This document shows positions 16,126-25,207 of a DNA stretch of 64,000 nucleotides, one piece after another. The position numbers and the translations under genes are program-made. Each line of letters starts with the position of its first letter. The stretch's first letter is position 1. Source of the stretch: Halieaceae bacterium UBA5085 (GTDB lineage Bacteria; Pseudomonadota; Gammaproteobacteria; Pseudomonadales; Halieaceae); contig DIAF01000027.1 of the NCBI GenBank assembly GCA_002414665.1, forward strand, positions 1-64,000, written 5' to 3'. A model generated the notes under the pieces. The model saw only the letters and a program-made list of their open reading frames with translations, was not told the DNA's origin and made no database searches.

Positions 16126-16461
16126 ATGCAAGCCGAAAACCTGAAAGAACTCGTCATCAACGCCCTCGATGAGCTGAAGGCGGTCAATACCGTCACGCTG
16201 GATGTGAGAGAGCTGACCGACGTCATGGATTACCTGGTCATCGCCAGTGGCACCTCCAATCGGCACGTCAAGTCCCTCGCGGATAATGTCTGCATGGAAG
16301 CCAAGAAAGAAGGCGTCCGCCCGCTGGGGGTTGAGGGCGAAAATCCCGGCGAATGGGTTCTGGTGGATTTCGGTGATGTGGTGGTGCATGTAATGCTGCC
16401 CGCGACCCGCGATTTCTATGACCTCGAGCGGCTCTGGGTCGATACCGGGCAGAGTGGTTGA
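16126..16461 (+). CDS. rsfS: Ribosomal silencing factor RsfS
   Basis: A 111-residue Iojap-family protein that binds uL14 and keeps ribosomal subunits apart in stationary phase. Recognisable segments are LTDVMDYLVIASGTSNRHVK, GVEGENPGEWVLVDFGDVVV and HVMLPATRDFYDLERLW. It lies 20 bases after nadD and its stop overlaps the rlmH ATG. Confidence 0.95.
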   Translation: MQAENLKELVINALDELKAVNTVTLDVRELTDVMDYLVIASGTSNRHVKSLADNVCMEAKKEGVRPLGVEGENPGEWVLVDFGDVVVHVMLPATRDFYDLERLWVDTGQSG

Positions 16462-16931
16462 TGCGTCTGACGGTCATTACCGTGGGCGGCAAAATGCCCG
16501 CCTGGGTGAACGAAGGCGTCGCGGACTACAGCCGCAGGTTGCCTCGGGAGATTCGCCTGGAGTGGCGTGAGTTGCCCCTGGCCCGGCGTGGACGCGATAC
16601 CAGTCCGGAGCAGCTGCGGCTGCGCGAGGGCGAACAGATACTCAAGACGCTGCCCGAGGGCGACCGGGTCATTGCGCTCGATGTGCGCGGCTCCGCCTGG
16701 AGCACTGAGCAACTCGCAGAGGAACTCAGCGACTGGCAGATGGCGGGGACCAATGTCAGCCTGCTGATTGGTGGTCCGGACGGGCTGTCCCGGGACTGCC
16801 TGCAGCGTGCGCGGCAGCGCTGGTCACTGAGCGCCCTCACCCTGCCGCACCCCCTGGTGCGCGTGGTGCTCGCGGAACAGCTGTATCGGGCTTGGACAAT
16901 CACTGCCGGGCACCCGTATCATCGCGCCTGA
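16461..16931 (+). CDS. rlmH: 23S rRNA (pseudouridine1915-N3)-methyltransferase
   Basis: A 156-residue SPOUT methyltransferase that modifies helix 69 of 23S rRNA. The AdoMet-binding knot motifs LIGGPDGLS and LPHPLVRVVLAEQLYRAW plus the terminal ITAGHPYHRA are typical. ATG 16461 is preferred over the TTG one codon earlier; its A is the last base of the rsfS stop. Length matches the family exactly. Confidence 0.96.
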   Translation: MRLTVITVGGKMPAWVNEGVADYSRRLPREIRLEWRELPLARRGRDTSPEQLRLREGEQILKTLPEGDRVIALDVRGSAWSTEQLAEELSDWQMAGTNVSLLIGGPDGLSRDCLQRARQRWSLSALTLPHPLVRVVLAEQLYRAWTITAGHPYHRA

Positions 16932-16966
16932 CGCACCAGCCAGCCACCTCGCGGGCCCTGCACGAC

Positions 16967-18844
16967 ATGCCACAGCATATTCCTCTTAAGGACCCCGGCG
17001 GTGAAGCCCGCCTGTTCATTACCCGCATTCTGTTTTCAGTGCTGCTGGTGCTGGCCTTGCTGGGCGTAATACTGGCGCGTTACTACGACCTGCAAATCAA
17101 TGATTACGAGATCTATCGTACCCAGTCCGACCGCAACCGGGTGCAATTGCAGCCGCTGCCCCCCAAGCGCGGCCTGATCTACGACCGCAACGGCGTGCTG
17201 CTGGCCGACAACCGCCCAAGCCATATCCTGTCCATCGTTCGCGAGCGTGTGGATGACCTCGATGCCACGCTGGCGGAGTTGCAGTTGCTGCTGCCCATTT
17301 CGGAGTCCGACCTGGAAAACTTCCAGCAGAAGCTGCAGCGTCGTCGTCCCTACGAGGCGGTGCCCCTGCGTTTCCGGCTGACCGAGGAAGAGCGCGCCCT
17401 GTTGGCGGTGAACCGGCACCGTATGCCGGGTGTCACAGTGGATGCGCAGCTGGTGCGGCACTATCCCCATGGCACCCTGTTTTCTCATGCGGTGGGGTAT
17501 GTGGGGCGAATCAATGAGCAGGAGGCGCAAAGCCTGGATGAGCGTGACTACCGCGGCACCTTCCACGTGGGCAAGGTGGGCGTGGAGAAATTCTACGAAG
17601 ACCTGCTGCACGGGGAGGTGGGGTATCAGAATGTGGAGACCAACGCGCATGGACGTGTGCTGAGGGTGCTGGAACGCTTCGACCCGGTGCCGGGTGCGGA
17701 TATCACGCTGCATCTGGACTTTGCGCTGCAGCAAACTGCGCTGGAAGCGCTGGGTGAACAGCGCGGCGCCGTGGTCGCCATGGATCCCTGGACCGGCGGA
17801 GTACTGGCACTGGTCTCTACGCCGGGCTTCGATACCAACCTGTTCGTCAACGGCATCAGCTCTGCGGATTACCGCGCGCTGCGCAACTCCCCGGACGTGC
17901 CCCTGTTCAACCGCGCCATACAGGGCCAGTACCCGCCGGGCTCCACGGTGAAGCCAATGATGGCCATGGCAGGGCTGCAGACAGGGTTGGTCACGCCGGA
18001 AACCACCGTCCCGGATCCTGGCTGGTACAGTCTCCCGGGAGACTCCCGCCGCTATCGCGACTGGATCCTGAAGATCCGGGGCACGGGGCATGCCCCCCGT
18101 GTTGACATGCACATGGCCGTCGCGGAGTCCTGCGACGTCTACTTTTACGACCTCGCCCGGCGCCTCACGATTGACCGCATGCATGAGTACCTCTCCGGTT
18201 ATGGCCTGGGCAAACGCACCCAGGTGGACACAACCAACGAACGTCCCGGTGTGTTGCCCTCCACCCGCTGGAAGCGTGATGCCATGAACCAGCCCTGGTA
18301 CCCGGGAGAAACGCTCAGTGCAGGTATCGGTCAGGGCTATATGCTGGCGACACCCATGCAGCTGGCGGCGGCCACCAGTGTCCTCGCCACCCGGGGGCAG
18401 TGGCGCACTCCGCGCCTGCTGCGCAGCGTGGCGGGCCAGGAGCTGCCGAATGAACCTGTCGAGACAATATCGGCCCCCCCGGCCTACTGGGAGGCGGTGC
18501 ACGAATCCATGCGGGCAGTAGTGCACAGTGCCCGTGGCACGGCGCGCAAGATCGGCGAGGGTATACGCTACGAAATGGCCAGCAAAACGGGTACCTCACA
18601 GGTCATCGGCATTGCGCAGAATGCCATTTATGTCGAGGCCGATGTGGCCGAGCGGCACCGCAACCACGGGCTCTTCATCGCCTTCGCACCCTATGAGGCC
18701 CCCACCATCGCCGTCGCGGTGATTGTGGAGAACGGCGGCGGGGCCTCCGCGGCCTCGCCCATTGCCCGGGCTGTGCTGGATGCCTGGCTGGTCGACGACA
18801 CTGAGCCGGTCAGCAGGGTGCCAGAGGAGCAGACCGATGGGTGA
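16967..18844 (+). CDS. mrdA: Penicillin-binding protein 2 (elongasome transpeptidase)
   Basis: Class B PBP that cross-links peptidoglycan in rod elongation with RodA; 625 residues. One N-terminal membrane helix (about 17-38) is followed by the dimerisation domain (PPKRGLIYDRNGVLLADN). The transpeptidase domain has the SxxK motif PPGSTVKP (Ser326), SCD in AESCDVYFYD and KTGT (Lys540). ATG 16967 is chosen since the longer frame overlaps rlmH with unrelated residues. The gene overlaps rodA by eight bases. Confidence 0.96.
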   Translation: MPQHIPLKDPGGEARLFITRILFSVLLVLALLGVILARYYDLQINDYEIYRTQSDRNRVQLQPLPPKRGLIYDRNGVLLADNRPSHILSIVRERVDDLDATLAELQLLLPISESDLENFQQKLQRRRPYEAVPLRFRLTEEERALLAVNRHRMPGVTVDAQLVRHYPHGTLFSHAVGYVGRINEQEAQSLDERDYRGTFHVGKVGVEKFYEDLLHGEVGYQNVETNAHGRVLRVLERFDPVPGADITLHLDFALQQTALEALGEQRGAVVAMDPWTGGVLALVSTPGFDTNLFVNGISSADYRALRNSPDVPLFNRAIQGQYPPGSTVKPMMAMAGLQTGLVTPETTVPDPGWYSLPGDSRRYRDWILKIRGTGHAPRVDMHMAVAESCDVYFYDLARRLTIDRMHEYLSGYGLGKRTQVDTTNERPGVLPSTRWKRDAMNQPWYPGETLSAGIGQGYMLATPMQLAAATSVLATRGQWRTPRLLRSVAGQELPNEPVETISAPPAYWEAVHESMRAVVHSARGTARKIGEGIRYEMASKTGTSQVIGIAQNAIYVEADVAERHRNHGLFIAFAPYEAPTIAVAVIVENGGGASAASPIARAVLDAWLVDDTEPVSRVPEEQTDG

Positions 18845-19982
18845 TTATGTCCGCCAGCTGCAACTGCCGGGTGACAGCTCTGATTTTTCGCGCAAGCAGC
18901 CTCTGGCCCTGCGTCTGCATCTCGACCTGCCCCTGTTGCTGCTGCTGGCGCTGCTCACCGGTTTTGGCCTGTTTGTACTCTACAGTGCGTCGGGCCAGAA
19001 AATGCCCGCGCTCATCCGCCAGGGGCAGTATTTCCTGCTCGCCTACTGTGTCATGTTCGCGGCGGCGCAGATCGACCTCAAGCGCTACGAGCGCTGGTCG
19101 CCCTGGTTCTACCTGCTGGGTGTGCTGCTGCTGGTGGGGGTGATATTTTTTGGCGTGGGCGCCAAGGGGGCCCAGCGCTGGCTGTCGGTGGGCGGCTTCC
19201 GTTTTCAGCCCTCGGAAATCCTCAAGCTGGTGATGCCGCTAACCGTGGCCTGGTACCTGTCGTCCCGCGCGCTACCGCCGCGGCTCAAATACGTGCTCGC
19301 CTGCCTGTTGCTGGTGGCCCTGCCCTCCGTCCTGATCCTGCTGCAGCCGGATCTCGGCACTGCCCTGCTGATAGCGGCCAGCGGGCTTTTCGTGCTGTTC
19401 ATGGCGGGCATAGGCTGGTCTTACATCGTTGGCGCCTTCGTCCTGGCCTGCGCTTCCGCATGGCCAGTGTGGATGTATGTGCTGAAGGACTACCAGAAAC
19501 AGCGCATTCTCACCCTGCTTAACCCGGAGAGTGACAAGCTGGGCGCTGGCTGGAATATTATCCAGTCGAAAACCGCCATAGGTTCCGGTGGCTGGGAGGG
19601 CAAGGGGTGGCTCAACGGTACGCAGTCGCAACTCGACTTCCTGCCGGAAAGCCACACCGACTTCATAATTGCGGTGCTTGCGGAAGAATTCGGCATGCGC
19701 GGCGTGCTGGTACTGATTGCGCTGTATCTGCTGATCGTCCTGCGCGGTTTCTGGATTGCCGTGAACGCGAAGAGCAATTTCGGCTGTATGGTTGCGGGCA
19801 GCATCACCCTGACGTTTTTCGTCTACATCTTTGTTAACATGGGTATGGTCGCCGGCCTTTTGCCGGTGGTGGGTGTGCCGCTTCCCCTGGTCAGCGCCGG
19901 GGGGACGTCCGTGGTCACACTGATGGCCGGGTTTGGTGTGCTGATGGCAGTGGCTACCAGCGATTCGGGCCGGCGGCGATAA
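18837..19982 (+). CDS. rodA: Rod shape-determining SEDS glycosyltransferase RodA
   Basis: SEDS-family peptidoglycan polymerase working with PBP2; 381 residues with about ten membrane helices. Family signatures include YSASGQKMPALIRQGQYF, GAKGAQRWLSVGGFRFQPSE, QPDLGTALLIAASG and, in the loop before the last helices, LPESHTDFIIAVLAEEFG. The ATG at 18837 lies inside the end of mrdA, an arrangement usual for this pair. Confidence 0.96.
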   Translation: MGDYVRQLQLPGDSSDFSRKQPLALRLHLDLPLLLLLALLTGFGLFVLYSASGQKMPALIRQGQYFLLAYCVMFAAAQIDLKRYERWSPWFYLLGVLLLVGVIFFGVGAKGAQRWLSVGGFRFQPSEILKLVMPLTVAWYLSSRALPPRLKYVLACLLLVALPSVLILLQPDLGTALLIAASGLFVLFMAGIGWSYIVGAFVLACASAWPVWMYVLKDYQKQRILTLLNPESDKLGAGWNIIQSKTAIGSGGWEGKGWLNGTQSQLDFLPESHTDFIIAVLAEEFGMRGVLVLIALYLLIVLRGFWIAVNAKSNFGCMVAGSITLTFFVYIFVNMGMVAGLLPVVGVPLPLVSAGGTSVVTLMAGFGVLMAVATSDSGRRR

Positions 19983-20008
19983 GGCAGTTTATTGGTGAGA
20001 ATCAGCGC

Positions 20009-21001
20009 ATGACGAAAGCGATGGCCGTTCGCCTGCTGGCCCTGTGGTGCGGGTGGCAAGTGCTGGCGGCAGGTGCCAGCACGGGCTACGGAGACCGCCC
20101 TGCTGTGCGAGCGCTGGTGGATGAGTTGGTGGAAGAGCGCGGCCTGGACCGCGATCGTCTGCTTCAGGTCATGGCCGACGCACAGCGCCAGGAGCGCATC
20201 CTGGAGGCCATGTCTCGGCCGGCCGAACGGGTCAAGCCCTGGTATGAGTACCGGGAAATTTTCCTGACTGAACAGCGGGTTACCGAGGGGTTGGCGTTTT
20301 ACCGCGCACATGAAACCACGTTCCGCCGCGTGCAGTCGGAACTGGGTGTGCCGCCGGAGATCGTGCTCGCCATCCTCGGTGTGGAAACGTCTTACGGTCG
20401 CATCACCGGCAATTATCGTGTGCTGGATGCACTAGCGACATTGGCGTTCGATTATCCCCGCCGTTCCTCGTATTTCAGCAAGGAACTGAAGAGCTATCTG
20501 ATCCTGACAGCCGAACAGCAGCTGGACCCGCGGGAGATGCAGGGTTCCTATGCCGGCGCTATGGGTTACGGGCAGTTCATGCCCAGCAGCTATCGCAGTT
20601 ATGCCATTGATTTTGACGCCGATGGCCGCATTGATATCTGGAATAACCCGGTGGATGGTATTGGCAGCGTGGCCAACTATCTGCGTCGCCATGGCTGGCG
20701 CAGCGGTGAGGGCGTTGTGGTGCCTGCAGCGGCCTCCCCCGAGGTACCCGAAGCGTGGTTCGGGCTGGGGCTGGTGCCCAAGCGCCGCGTGGACGAGCTT
20801 AAGGCGGGCGGCCTGCGCGCCAGGGCGCCGCTGGAGGACGACACACTGGTGACGCCGGTGCGTCTGGAATTGGAGGAAGGGTATGAATACTGGCTGGGTC
20901 TGCACAATTTCTATGTCATCACACGCTACAACCACAGCGCCATGTACGCCATGAGCGTGTACCAGCTGAGTCAGCGGCTGGCAGCGGGGCTGGTACTGTG
21001 A
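20009..21001 (+). CDS. mltB: Lytic murein transglycosylase B
   Basis: Periplasmic enzyme cutting the MurNAc-GlcNAc bond with formation of 1,6-anhydroMurNAc; 330 residues. A signal peptide covers residues 1-22 with no lipobox, so this form is soluble or loosely attached rather than a lipoprotein. The catalytic Glu126 lies in GVETSYGRITG; AMGYGQFMPSSYRSYAIDFD and NPVDGIGSVANYL are typical of MltB. The stop overlaps the rlpA start. Confidence 0.94.
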   Translation: MTKAMAVRLLALWCGWQVLAAGASTGYGDRPAVRALVDELVEERGLDRDRLLQVMADAQRQERILEAMSRPAERVKPWYEYREIFLTEQRVTEGLAFYRAHETTFRRVQSELGVPPEIVLAILGVETSYGRITGNYRVLDALATLAFDYPRRSSYFSKELKSYLILTAEQQLDPREMQGSYAGAMGYGQFMPSSYRSYAIDFDADGRIDIWNNPVDGIGSVANYLRRHGWRSGEGVVVPAAASPEVPEAWFGLGLVPKRRVDELKAGGLRARAPLEDDTLVTPVRLELEEGYEYWLGLHNFYVITRYNHSAMYAMSVYQLSQRLAAGLVL

Positions 21002-21813
21002 GCCGGGGTGGTCTGCTTGTTGTTGCGGGGCTGGCACTGGTGCTGGCTGGCTGCGCCACGCAGGGGCCGGAGGTGGTCAGCGAGTCTCCCGCGTCGACAG
21101 GTGCCTCGATCAAGGACGGGGCGCCCCTGCGCACGATTCACCCCGATGATGTGCTCGATGCCGTGCCACGTCCCGACCCGATCCTTATCGTGGGGAATTT
21201 CAGTCCATACACCGTGAATGGCGAGACCTACGAGGTGCTCGACAGTTTCGCGAACTATCGGGAGCGCGGTATAGCGTCCTGGTACGGCACCAAGTTCGAC
21301 GGCCAGAAAACCAGCAACGGTGAGATCTTCGACCTCTATTCCGCGTCGGCCGCCCACAAGACCCTGCCAATTCCCTGCTATGCCCGTGTGACCAATCTGG
21401 CGAACGGGCGCAGCATGATCGTGCGCGTGAACGACCGCGGCCCGTTCCACAGCGACCGCCTGATCGACCTGTCCTACGGCGCAGCGGTCAAGCTCGGCTT
21501 CATGGAGGTGGGCACAGCGCCGGTCGAAGTGGAGGTTATCAACCTGGCCGGCATTGACGACCGCCGCAACAATCCTGCCGGGCACTATCGCTACGTGCAG
21601 CTGGGGGCGTTCGGCTCAGAGTCGGCCGCGCAGCGGCTGCGTATCGAGCTGGCGGCCCTGGTGACCTCGCCCATCGCGGTAAGCCCGGTAGAAACCGGCA
21701 GCGGTCGCCTGTACCGGGTGCGCATTGGCCCAGTGGCGGCCAATGACGATATCCTGCAGCTGCAGCAGCGCCTTGAGGCGAGCGGCTACAGTGGTACGCA
21801 ATTGCTGCCGTGA
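20998..21813 (+). CDS. rlpA: Septal ring lytic transglycosylase RlpA (lipoprotein, DPBB plus SPOR)
   Basis: A 271-residue outer-membrane lipoprotein that cleaves naked glycan strands at the septum. The lipobox LAGC puts the lipidated Cys at 19. The double-psi beta-barrel shows RGIASWYGTKFDGQKTSNG and MIVRVNDRGPF (catalytic Asp). A C-terminal SPOR domain (from about residue 195, GHYRYVQLGAFGSESAA) binds denuded septal glycan. The GTG start at 20998 overlaps the mltB TGA. Confidence 0.94.
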   Translation: MSRGGLLVVAGLALVLAGCATQGPEVVSESPASTGASIKDGAPLRTIHPDDVLDAVPRPDPILIVGNFSPYTVNGETYEVLDSFANYRERGIASWYGTKFDGQKTSNGEIFDLYSASAAHKTLPIPCYARVTNLANGRSMIVRVNDRGPFHSDRLIDLSYGAAVKLGFMEVGTAPVEVEVINLAGIDDRRNNPAGHYRYVQLGAFGSESAAQRLRIELAALVTSPIAVSPVETGSGRLYRVRIGPVAANDDILQLQQRLEASGYSGTQLLP

Positions 21814-21886
21814 CGAGGCAGGACGGGCCGTCCCCGCGGCGCGTCCTGCTCCATCCATGTTCCAACCTTTTCAGGCCTGATAAGTT

Positions 21887-23050
21887 ATGACGCGTTTTGT
21901 ATGTTCTCTTTTGCTTGTTCTTGCTTCCGGTTTTGCGCAGGCGGCCATTGTGCCCGCGCCGCCGCAGGTGGCGGCCGAGGCCTATCTGTTGATTGACGCC
22001 GACACCGGTGCGGTGCTGGCGGAGGGCAATGCCGACGAGCCGCGCCCACCCGCCAGCCTGGTCAAGATGATGACGGCTTACGTCCTCGCCGGTGAAATCG
22101 AGTCCGGGCGTGTATCGGCGGACGATATGGTGACCGTTAGCCGCAATGCATGGTCGCAGAATCCGGTATTCAACGGTTCCTCGCTGATGTGGATTGAACC
22201 CGGCATGGATGTATCCATTCGGGATCTGGAGCACGGCATTATCATTTCCTCGGGCAACGACGCCACGGTGGCGGTGGCGGAGCATCTCGCCGGCAGCGAG
22301 GACGCGTTCGCCGACATGATGAACAGCTATGCCAAGGCTCTGGGCATGACCAATTCGCATTTTGCGAATTCCCACGGGCTGCCTGCCGAAGGGCAAGTGG
22401 TGACGGCGCGGGACCTGGCGAAGCTGTCCGCCGCCATGATCAACGATTTCCCTGAGCATTACTCGCTCTACAAGAAACGTGAATTCACCTACAACAACAT
22501 TCGCCAGTACAACCGCAATTCTCTGCTTGGCGAAGACCCCTCGGTGGATGGCATCAAGACCGGCTACACGAAGGAAGCCGGATACGGGCTGGTCGCCTCC
22601 GCGGAACGCGACGGTATGCGCCTGATTTCCGTGGTGTTGGGAACACGCAGTCCAACGGCGCGTAAAAACGAAACGCGAGGCCTGCTGAACTACGGTTTCC
22701 GATTCTTCGAGACGGTGGAGCTGTTCACCGCCGAGCAGGAACTGGAGCAGCCGCGTGTCTGGAAAGGTTTACAGGATAGCGTGGCAGTTGGTGTGCTTGA
22801 GGCTGCGCGGGTCACGCTTCCCCGGGGACAGCGCGAGGCAATGGAGACGGTGGTCGAACTGGACGCCACGCTCCTGGCGCCCATTGCCCGCGGCGATCAG
22901 GTGGGTACGGTGCGCCTGACCCAGGGCGATGAAACCGTGTTCGAGGCACCCGTTGTGGCGCTGGCGTCTGTCGAGCAGGCGGGTTTCTTTGCCCGCGTGT
23001 GGGACAGTATCCGCCTCTGGTTCAGCCAACTGTTCAGTGTCGAGGGCTGA
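21887..23050 (+). CDS. dacA: D-alanyl-D-alanine carboxypeptidase (PBP5/6 type)
   Basis: A 387-residue periplasmic enzyme that trims the terminal D-Ala of stem peptides. It has a signal peptide (1-21), SxxK motif SLVKMM (Ser57, Lys60), SGN in SSGNDATVAVAEH and KTG (Lys224) in IKTGYTKEAGYG. The C-terminal beta domain ends in an amphipathic helix (RVWDSIRLWFSQLF) that anchors PBP5 to the membrane. The name dacA versus dacC cannot be settled. It completes the mrdA-rodA-mltB-rlpA-dacA block. Confidence 0.94.
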   Translation: MTRFVCSLLLVLASGFAQAAIVPAPPQVAAEAYLLIDADTGAVLAEGNADEPRPPASLVKMMTAYVLAGEIESGRVSADDMVTVSRNAWSQNPVFNGSSLMWIEPGMDVSIRDLEHGIIISSGNDATVAVAEHLAGSEDAFADMMNSYAKALGMTNSHFANSHGLPAEGQVVTARDLAKLSAAMINDFPEHYSLYKKREFTYNNIRQYNRNSLLGEDPSVDGIKTGYTKEAGYGLVASAERDGMRLISVVLGTRSPTARKNETRGLLNYGFRFFETVELFTAEQELEQPRVWKGLQDSVAVGVLEAARVTLPRGQREAMETVVELDATLLAPIARGDQVGTVRLTQGDETVFEAPVVALASVEQAGFFARVWDSIRLWFSQLFSVEG

Positions 23051-23057
23051 GTCCATC

Positions 23058-23327
23058 ATGACAGCCCAGGAGCCGCCGAAAATCGAGTTTCCCTGTGAGT
23101 ACCCGATCAAGGTGCTGGGGCGCAGCTCGGATGATTTCCTCAGTCTCATCGTAACCGTCTTCGAGGCTCATGCACCCGGGTTTGATCAGGAGACCATCGT
23201 CGTCAAAGGCAGCAGCAAAGGCACGTTTACCTCATTGACGATCACCATCACGGCGACAGGTCCGGACCAGCTGCGAGCACTGCACGAGGACCTGATGGCG
23301 ACCGGGCAGGTGCAGATGGTGATTTAG
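23058..23327 (+). CDS. ybeD: DUF493 family protein (YbeD)
   Basis: An 89-residue protein with the ACT-like fold of YbeD, starting at ATG 23058. Typical segments are IEFPCEYPIKVLGRSSDDF and VVKGSSKGTFTSLTITITA. In E. coli and relatives it lies between dacA and lipB, as here. The biochemical role of the family is not established; regulation of lipoate synthesis has been suggested from context. Confidence 0.93.
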   Translation: MTAQEPPKIEFPCEYPIKVLGRSSDDFLSLIVTVFEAHAPGFDQETIVVKGSSKGTFTSLTITITATGPDQLRALHEDLMATGQVQMVI

Positions 23328-23331
23328 TCCG

Positions 23332-23976
23332 ATGGATATCATCTGTCGTCGTTTGCCGGGGGCGGCCGATTACCTGGCGACGCTTGAGGCGATGAAGGCG
23401 TTCACCGACAGCCGTGACGCCGCCACTCCGGATGAGCTCTGGCTGCTGCAGCACCCCAGGGTCTTCACCCAGGGGCAGGCCGGCAAGGCGGAGCATGTGC
23501 TGGCACCGGGCGACATTCCGGTGATCCAGGTGGACCGTGGCGGGCAGGTGACCTACCACGGGCCCGGCCAGTGGGTACTCTATCTGCTGGTGGATTTGCG
23601 GCGTCGGGGTCTCGGCGTGCGGCAACTGGTAACTCTCATTGAGCAGGGCATCGTCCAGGTGCTTGCCGCTTACGGTATCGAAGGCGCACCGCGCGCTGAT
23701 GCCCCCGGGGTTTATGTGCGGGGTGACAAGATTGCCTCGCTTGGCCTGCGCGTGCGCCGCGGCTGCAGTTATCATGGCCTGGCGTTGAATGTAGACCTCG
23801 ACCTGGAGCCTTTCCTGCGTATCAACCCCTGCGGCCACCAGGGCCTGCGGGTGACCTCCATGGCTCAGTGCCTTCCGGTAGAGCGCGCGCCGGCAATGGA
23901 GGATGTCGGTGATGCGCTGCTTGCTGCGCTTTGCGAACAGCTGGCGGTGGCTACCACCGCACCCGCAGCTCGCTGA
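23332..23976 (+). CDS. lipB: Octanoyl-[ACP]:protein N-octanoyltransferase
   Basis: Transfers octanoate from ACP to lipoyl domains; 214 residues. Recognised motifs are VDRGGQVTYHGPGQWVLYLL, VYVRGDKIASLGLRVRRGCSYHG and the catalytic Lys/Cys region, with Cys in INPCGHQGL. Its last 26 bases overlap the 3' end of the convergent P450 gene. The lipA gene that often follows lipB is not here or elsewhere in the window. Confidence 0.95.
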   Translation: MDIICRRLPGAADYLATLEAMKAFTDSRDAATPDELWLLQHPRVFTQGQAGKAEHVLAPGDIPVIQVDRGGQVTYHGPGQWVLYLLVDLRRRGLGVRQLVTLIEQGIVQVLAAYGIEGAPRADAPGVYVRGDKIASLGLRVRRGCSYHGLALNVDLDLEPFLRINPCGHQGLRVTSMAQCLPVERAPAMEDVGDALLAALCEQLAVATTAPAAR

Positions 23977-25207
23977 GCCCGCGAAACATAAACCCTGGAC
24001 GCCACTGCGGCGTACTGCCCGCCAACTCAAGAGCGGGCATCCGGGTGGCCAGTGCGCGCAGTGCAATTTCCCCTTCCAGCCTTGCCAGTTCGGCCCCCAC
24101 ACAAAAGTGTATACCACCGCCGAATGCGAGGTGATGCGGCCCCTCGCGCTCAACAGTAAAGGTATCCGGCTGCGAGAATATCTCGGGGTCGCGATTTGCC
24201 GCCGCCAGCACCGCCAGTACGCGCTCCCCGGCCTGTATGGTTTGTCCGCCTACCTCGATGTCGTTGAACGCGGTACGGTAGGTGGCAATGAGGGAACTCT
24301 CGTAGCGCAGAATCTCCTCCGTGGCGCGGGTGGCGAGCTCCGGGGTGGCGACCAGCTTCTGCCATTCCTGCGGGTTCTGCCTGAGCACCAGAACGCCGTT
24401 ACCGATCATGTGCGCGGTGGTCTCGAATCCAGCCCCGAACAGGGCAATCGCCACTGTAATCATCTCGCGCTCAGTGAGTTGGCTGTCGCCGTCTCGAGCA
24501 TGTAGCAGGGCGGTTGCGAGGTCGTCGCGGGGATGCTTGCGGCGCCGCTCGAAGATCTCACCAAAGAAGGATTCCAGAAAGTCGGTCTGGCGGTTGGCCA
24601 GCTCGAGTTCTGCGGCAGTCAATGGACGCATTTCCAGAACCAGAAATGAGTCGGCTATTGCCTGGTTCAGTCGCGCCAGCAGTGCTTCATCGGCCTCGTC
24701 TGCGCCAATGCCCAGCATGTTGCACATAACCAGGGTAGGCAGGCGGTAGGCGAAATCGTGAATCAATTCCATGTTCCGCTGATCGGAAACGCGGTCCAGT
24801 AAACCGTGGGTTATTGTTTCAATATCAGGGCGCATTTCCCGCACACGCTTGACGGTGAGCGCCTGCGATACAAGGCCGCGAATGCGGGTATGGCGTGGGG
24901 GGTCCTGGTAGACGAACACTTCGGAGAGCCATCGATAGGCAGAGTGCGCGAACACATCGAATTCGGCACCGTAATAGAGCTGTATGTTGCGAATGAAATC
25001 GCCCTGCCCGAAATTGCGTTTGTCGATGATGACTGAGCGCACGGCGTCGTAGCCGGTGGCGATCCAGAAGCCTGCGTCATTCCATACCACCGGTGACCGC
25101 TGTCGAAACTCCGCAAACACGCGGTGCGGATTTTCGATCAATGAGGCGTCTGTAGGGTCGAAGTGAACAGTTGCTCGGTTCGCCTTCTTGCTGTGCTGCT
25201 CATTCAT
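23951..25207 (-). CDS. Cytochrome P450
   Basis: A soluble bacterial P450 monooxygenase of 418 residues. The oxygen-activating I-helix motif is AGFETT (259-264), the K-helix ExxR is EILR (298-301) and the heme-binding loop is FGGGIHFCVG with the thiolate Cys369. All key residues are present, so it should be active. ATG 25207 is chosen over a longer frame overlapping the upstream gene. It is the last gene of the leftward catabolic operon and overlaps the preceding hydrolase gene by eight bases. No ferredoxin or ferredoxin reductase is nearby, so its redox partner must be encoded elsewhere. Substrate unknown; the cluster suggests hydroxylation of an organic growth substrate. Confidence 0.93.
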   Translation of the reverse strand: MNEQHSKKANRATVHFDPTDASLIENPHRVFAEFRQRSPVVWNDAGFWIATGYDAVRSVIIDKRNFGQGDFIRNIQLYYGAEFDVFAHSAYRWLSEVFVYQDPPRHTRIRGLVSQALTVKRVREMRPDIETITHGLLDRVSDQRNMELIHDFAYRLPTLVMCNMLGIGADEADEALLARLNQAIADSFLVLEMRPLTAAELELANRQTDFLESFFGEIFERRRKHPRDDLATALLHARDGDSQLTEREMITVAIALFGAGFETTAHMIGNGVLVLRQNPQEWQKLVATPELATRATEEILRYESSLIATYRTAFNDIEVGGQTIQAGERVLAVLAAANRDPEIFSQPDTFTVEREGPHHLAFGGGIHFCVGAELARLEGEIALRALATRMPALELAGSTPQWRPGFMFRGLSELRVRW

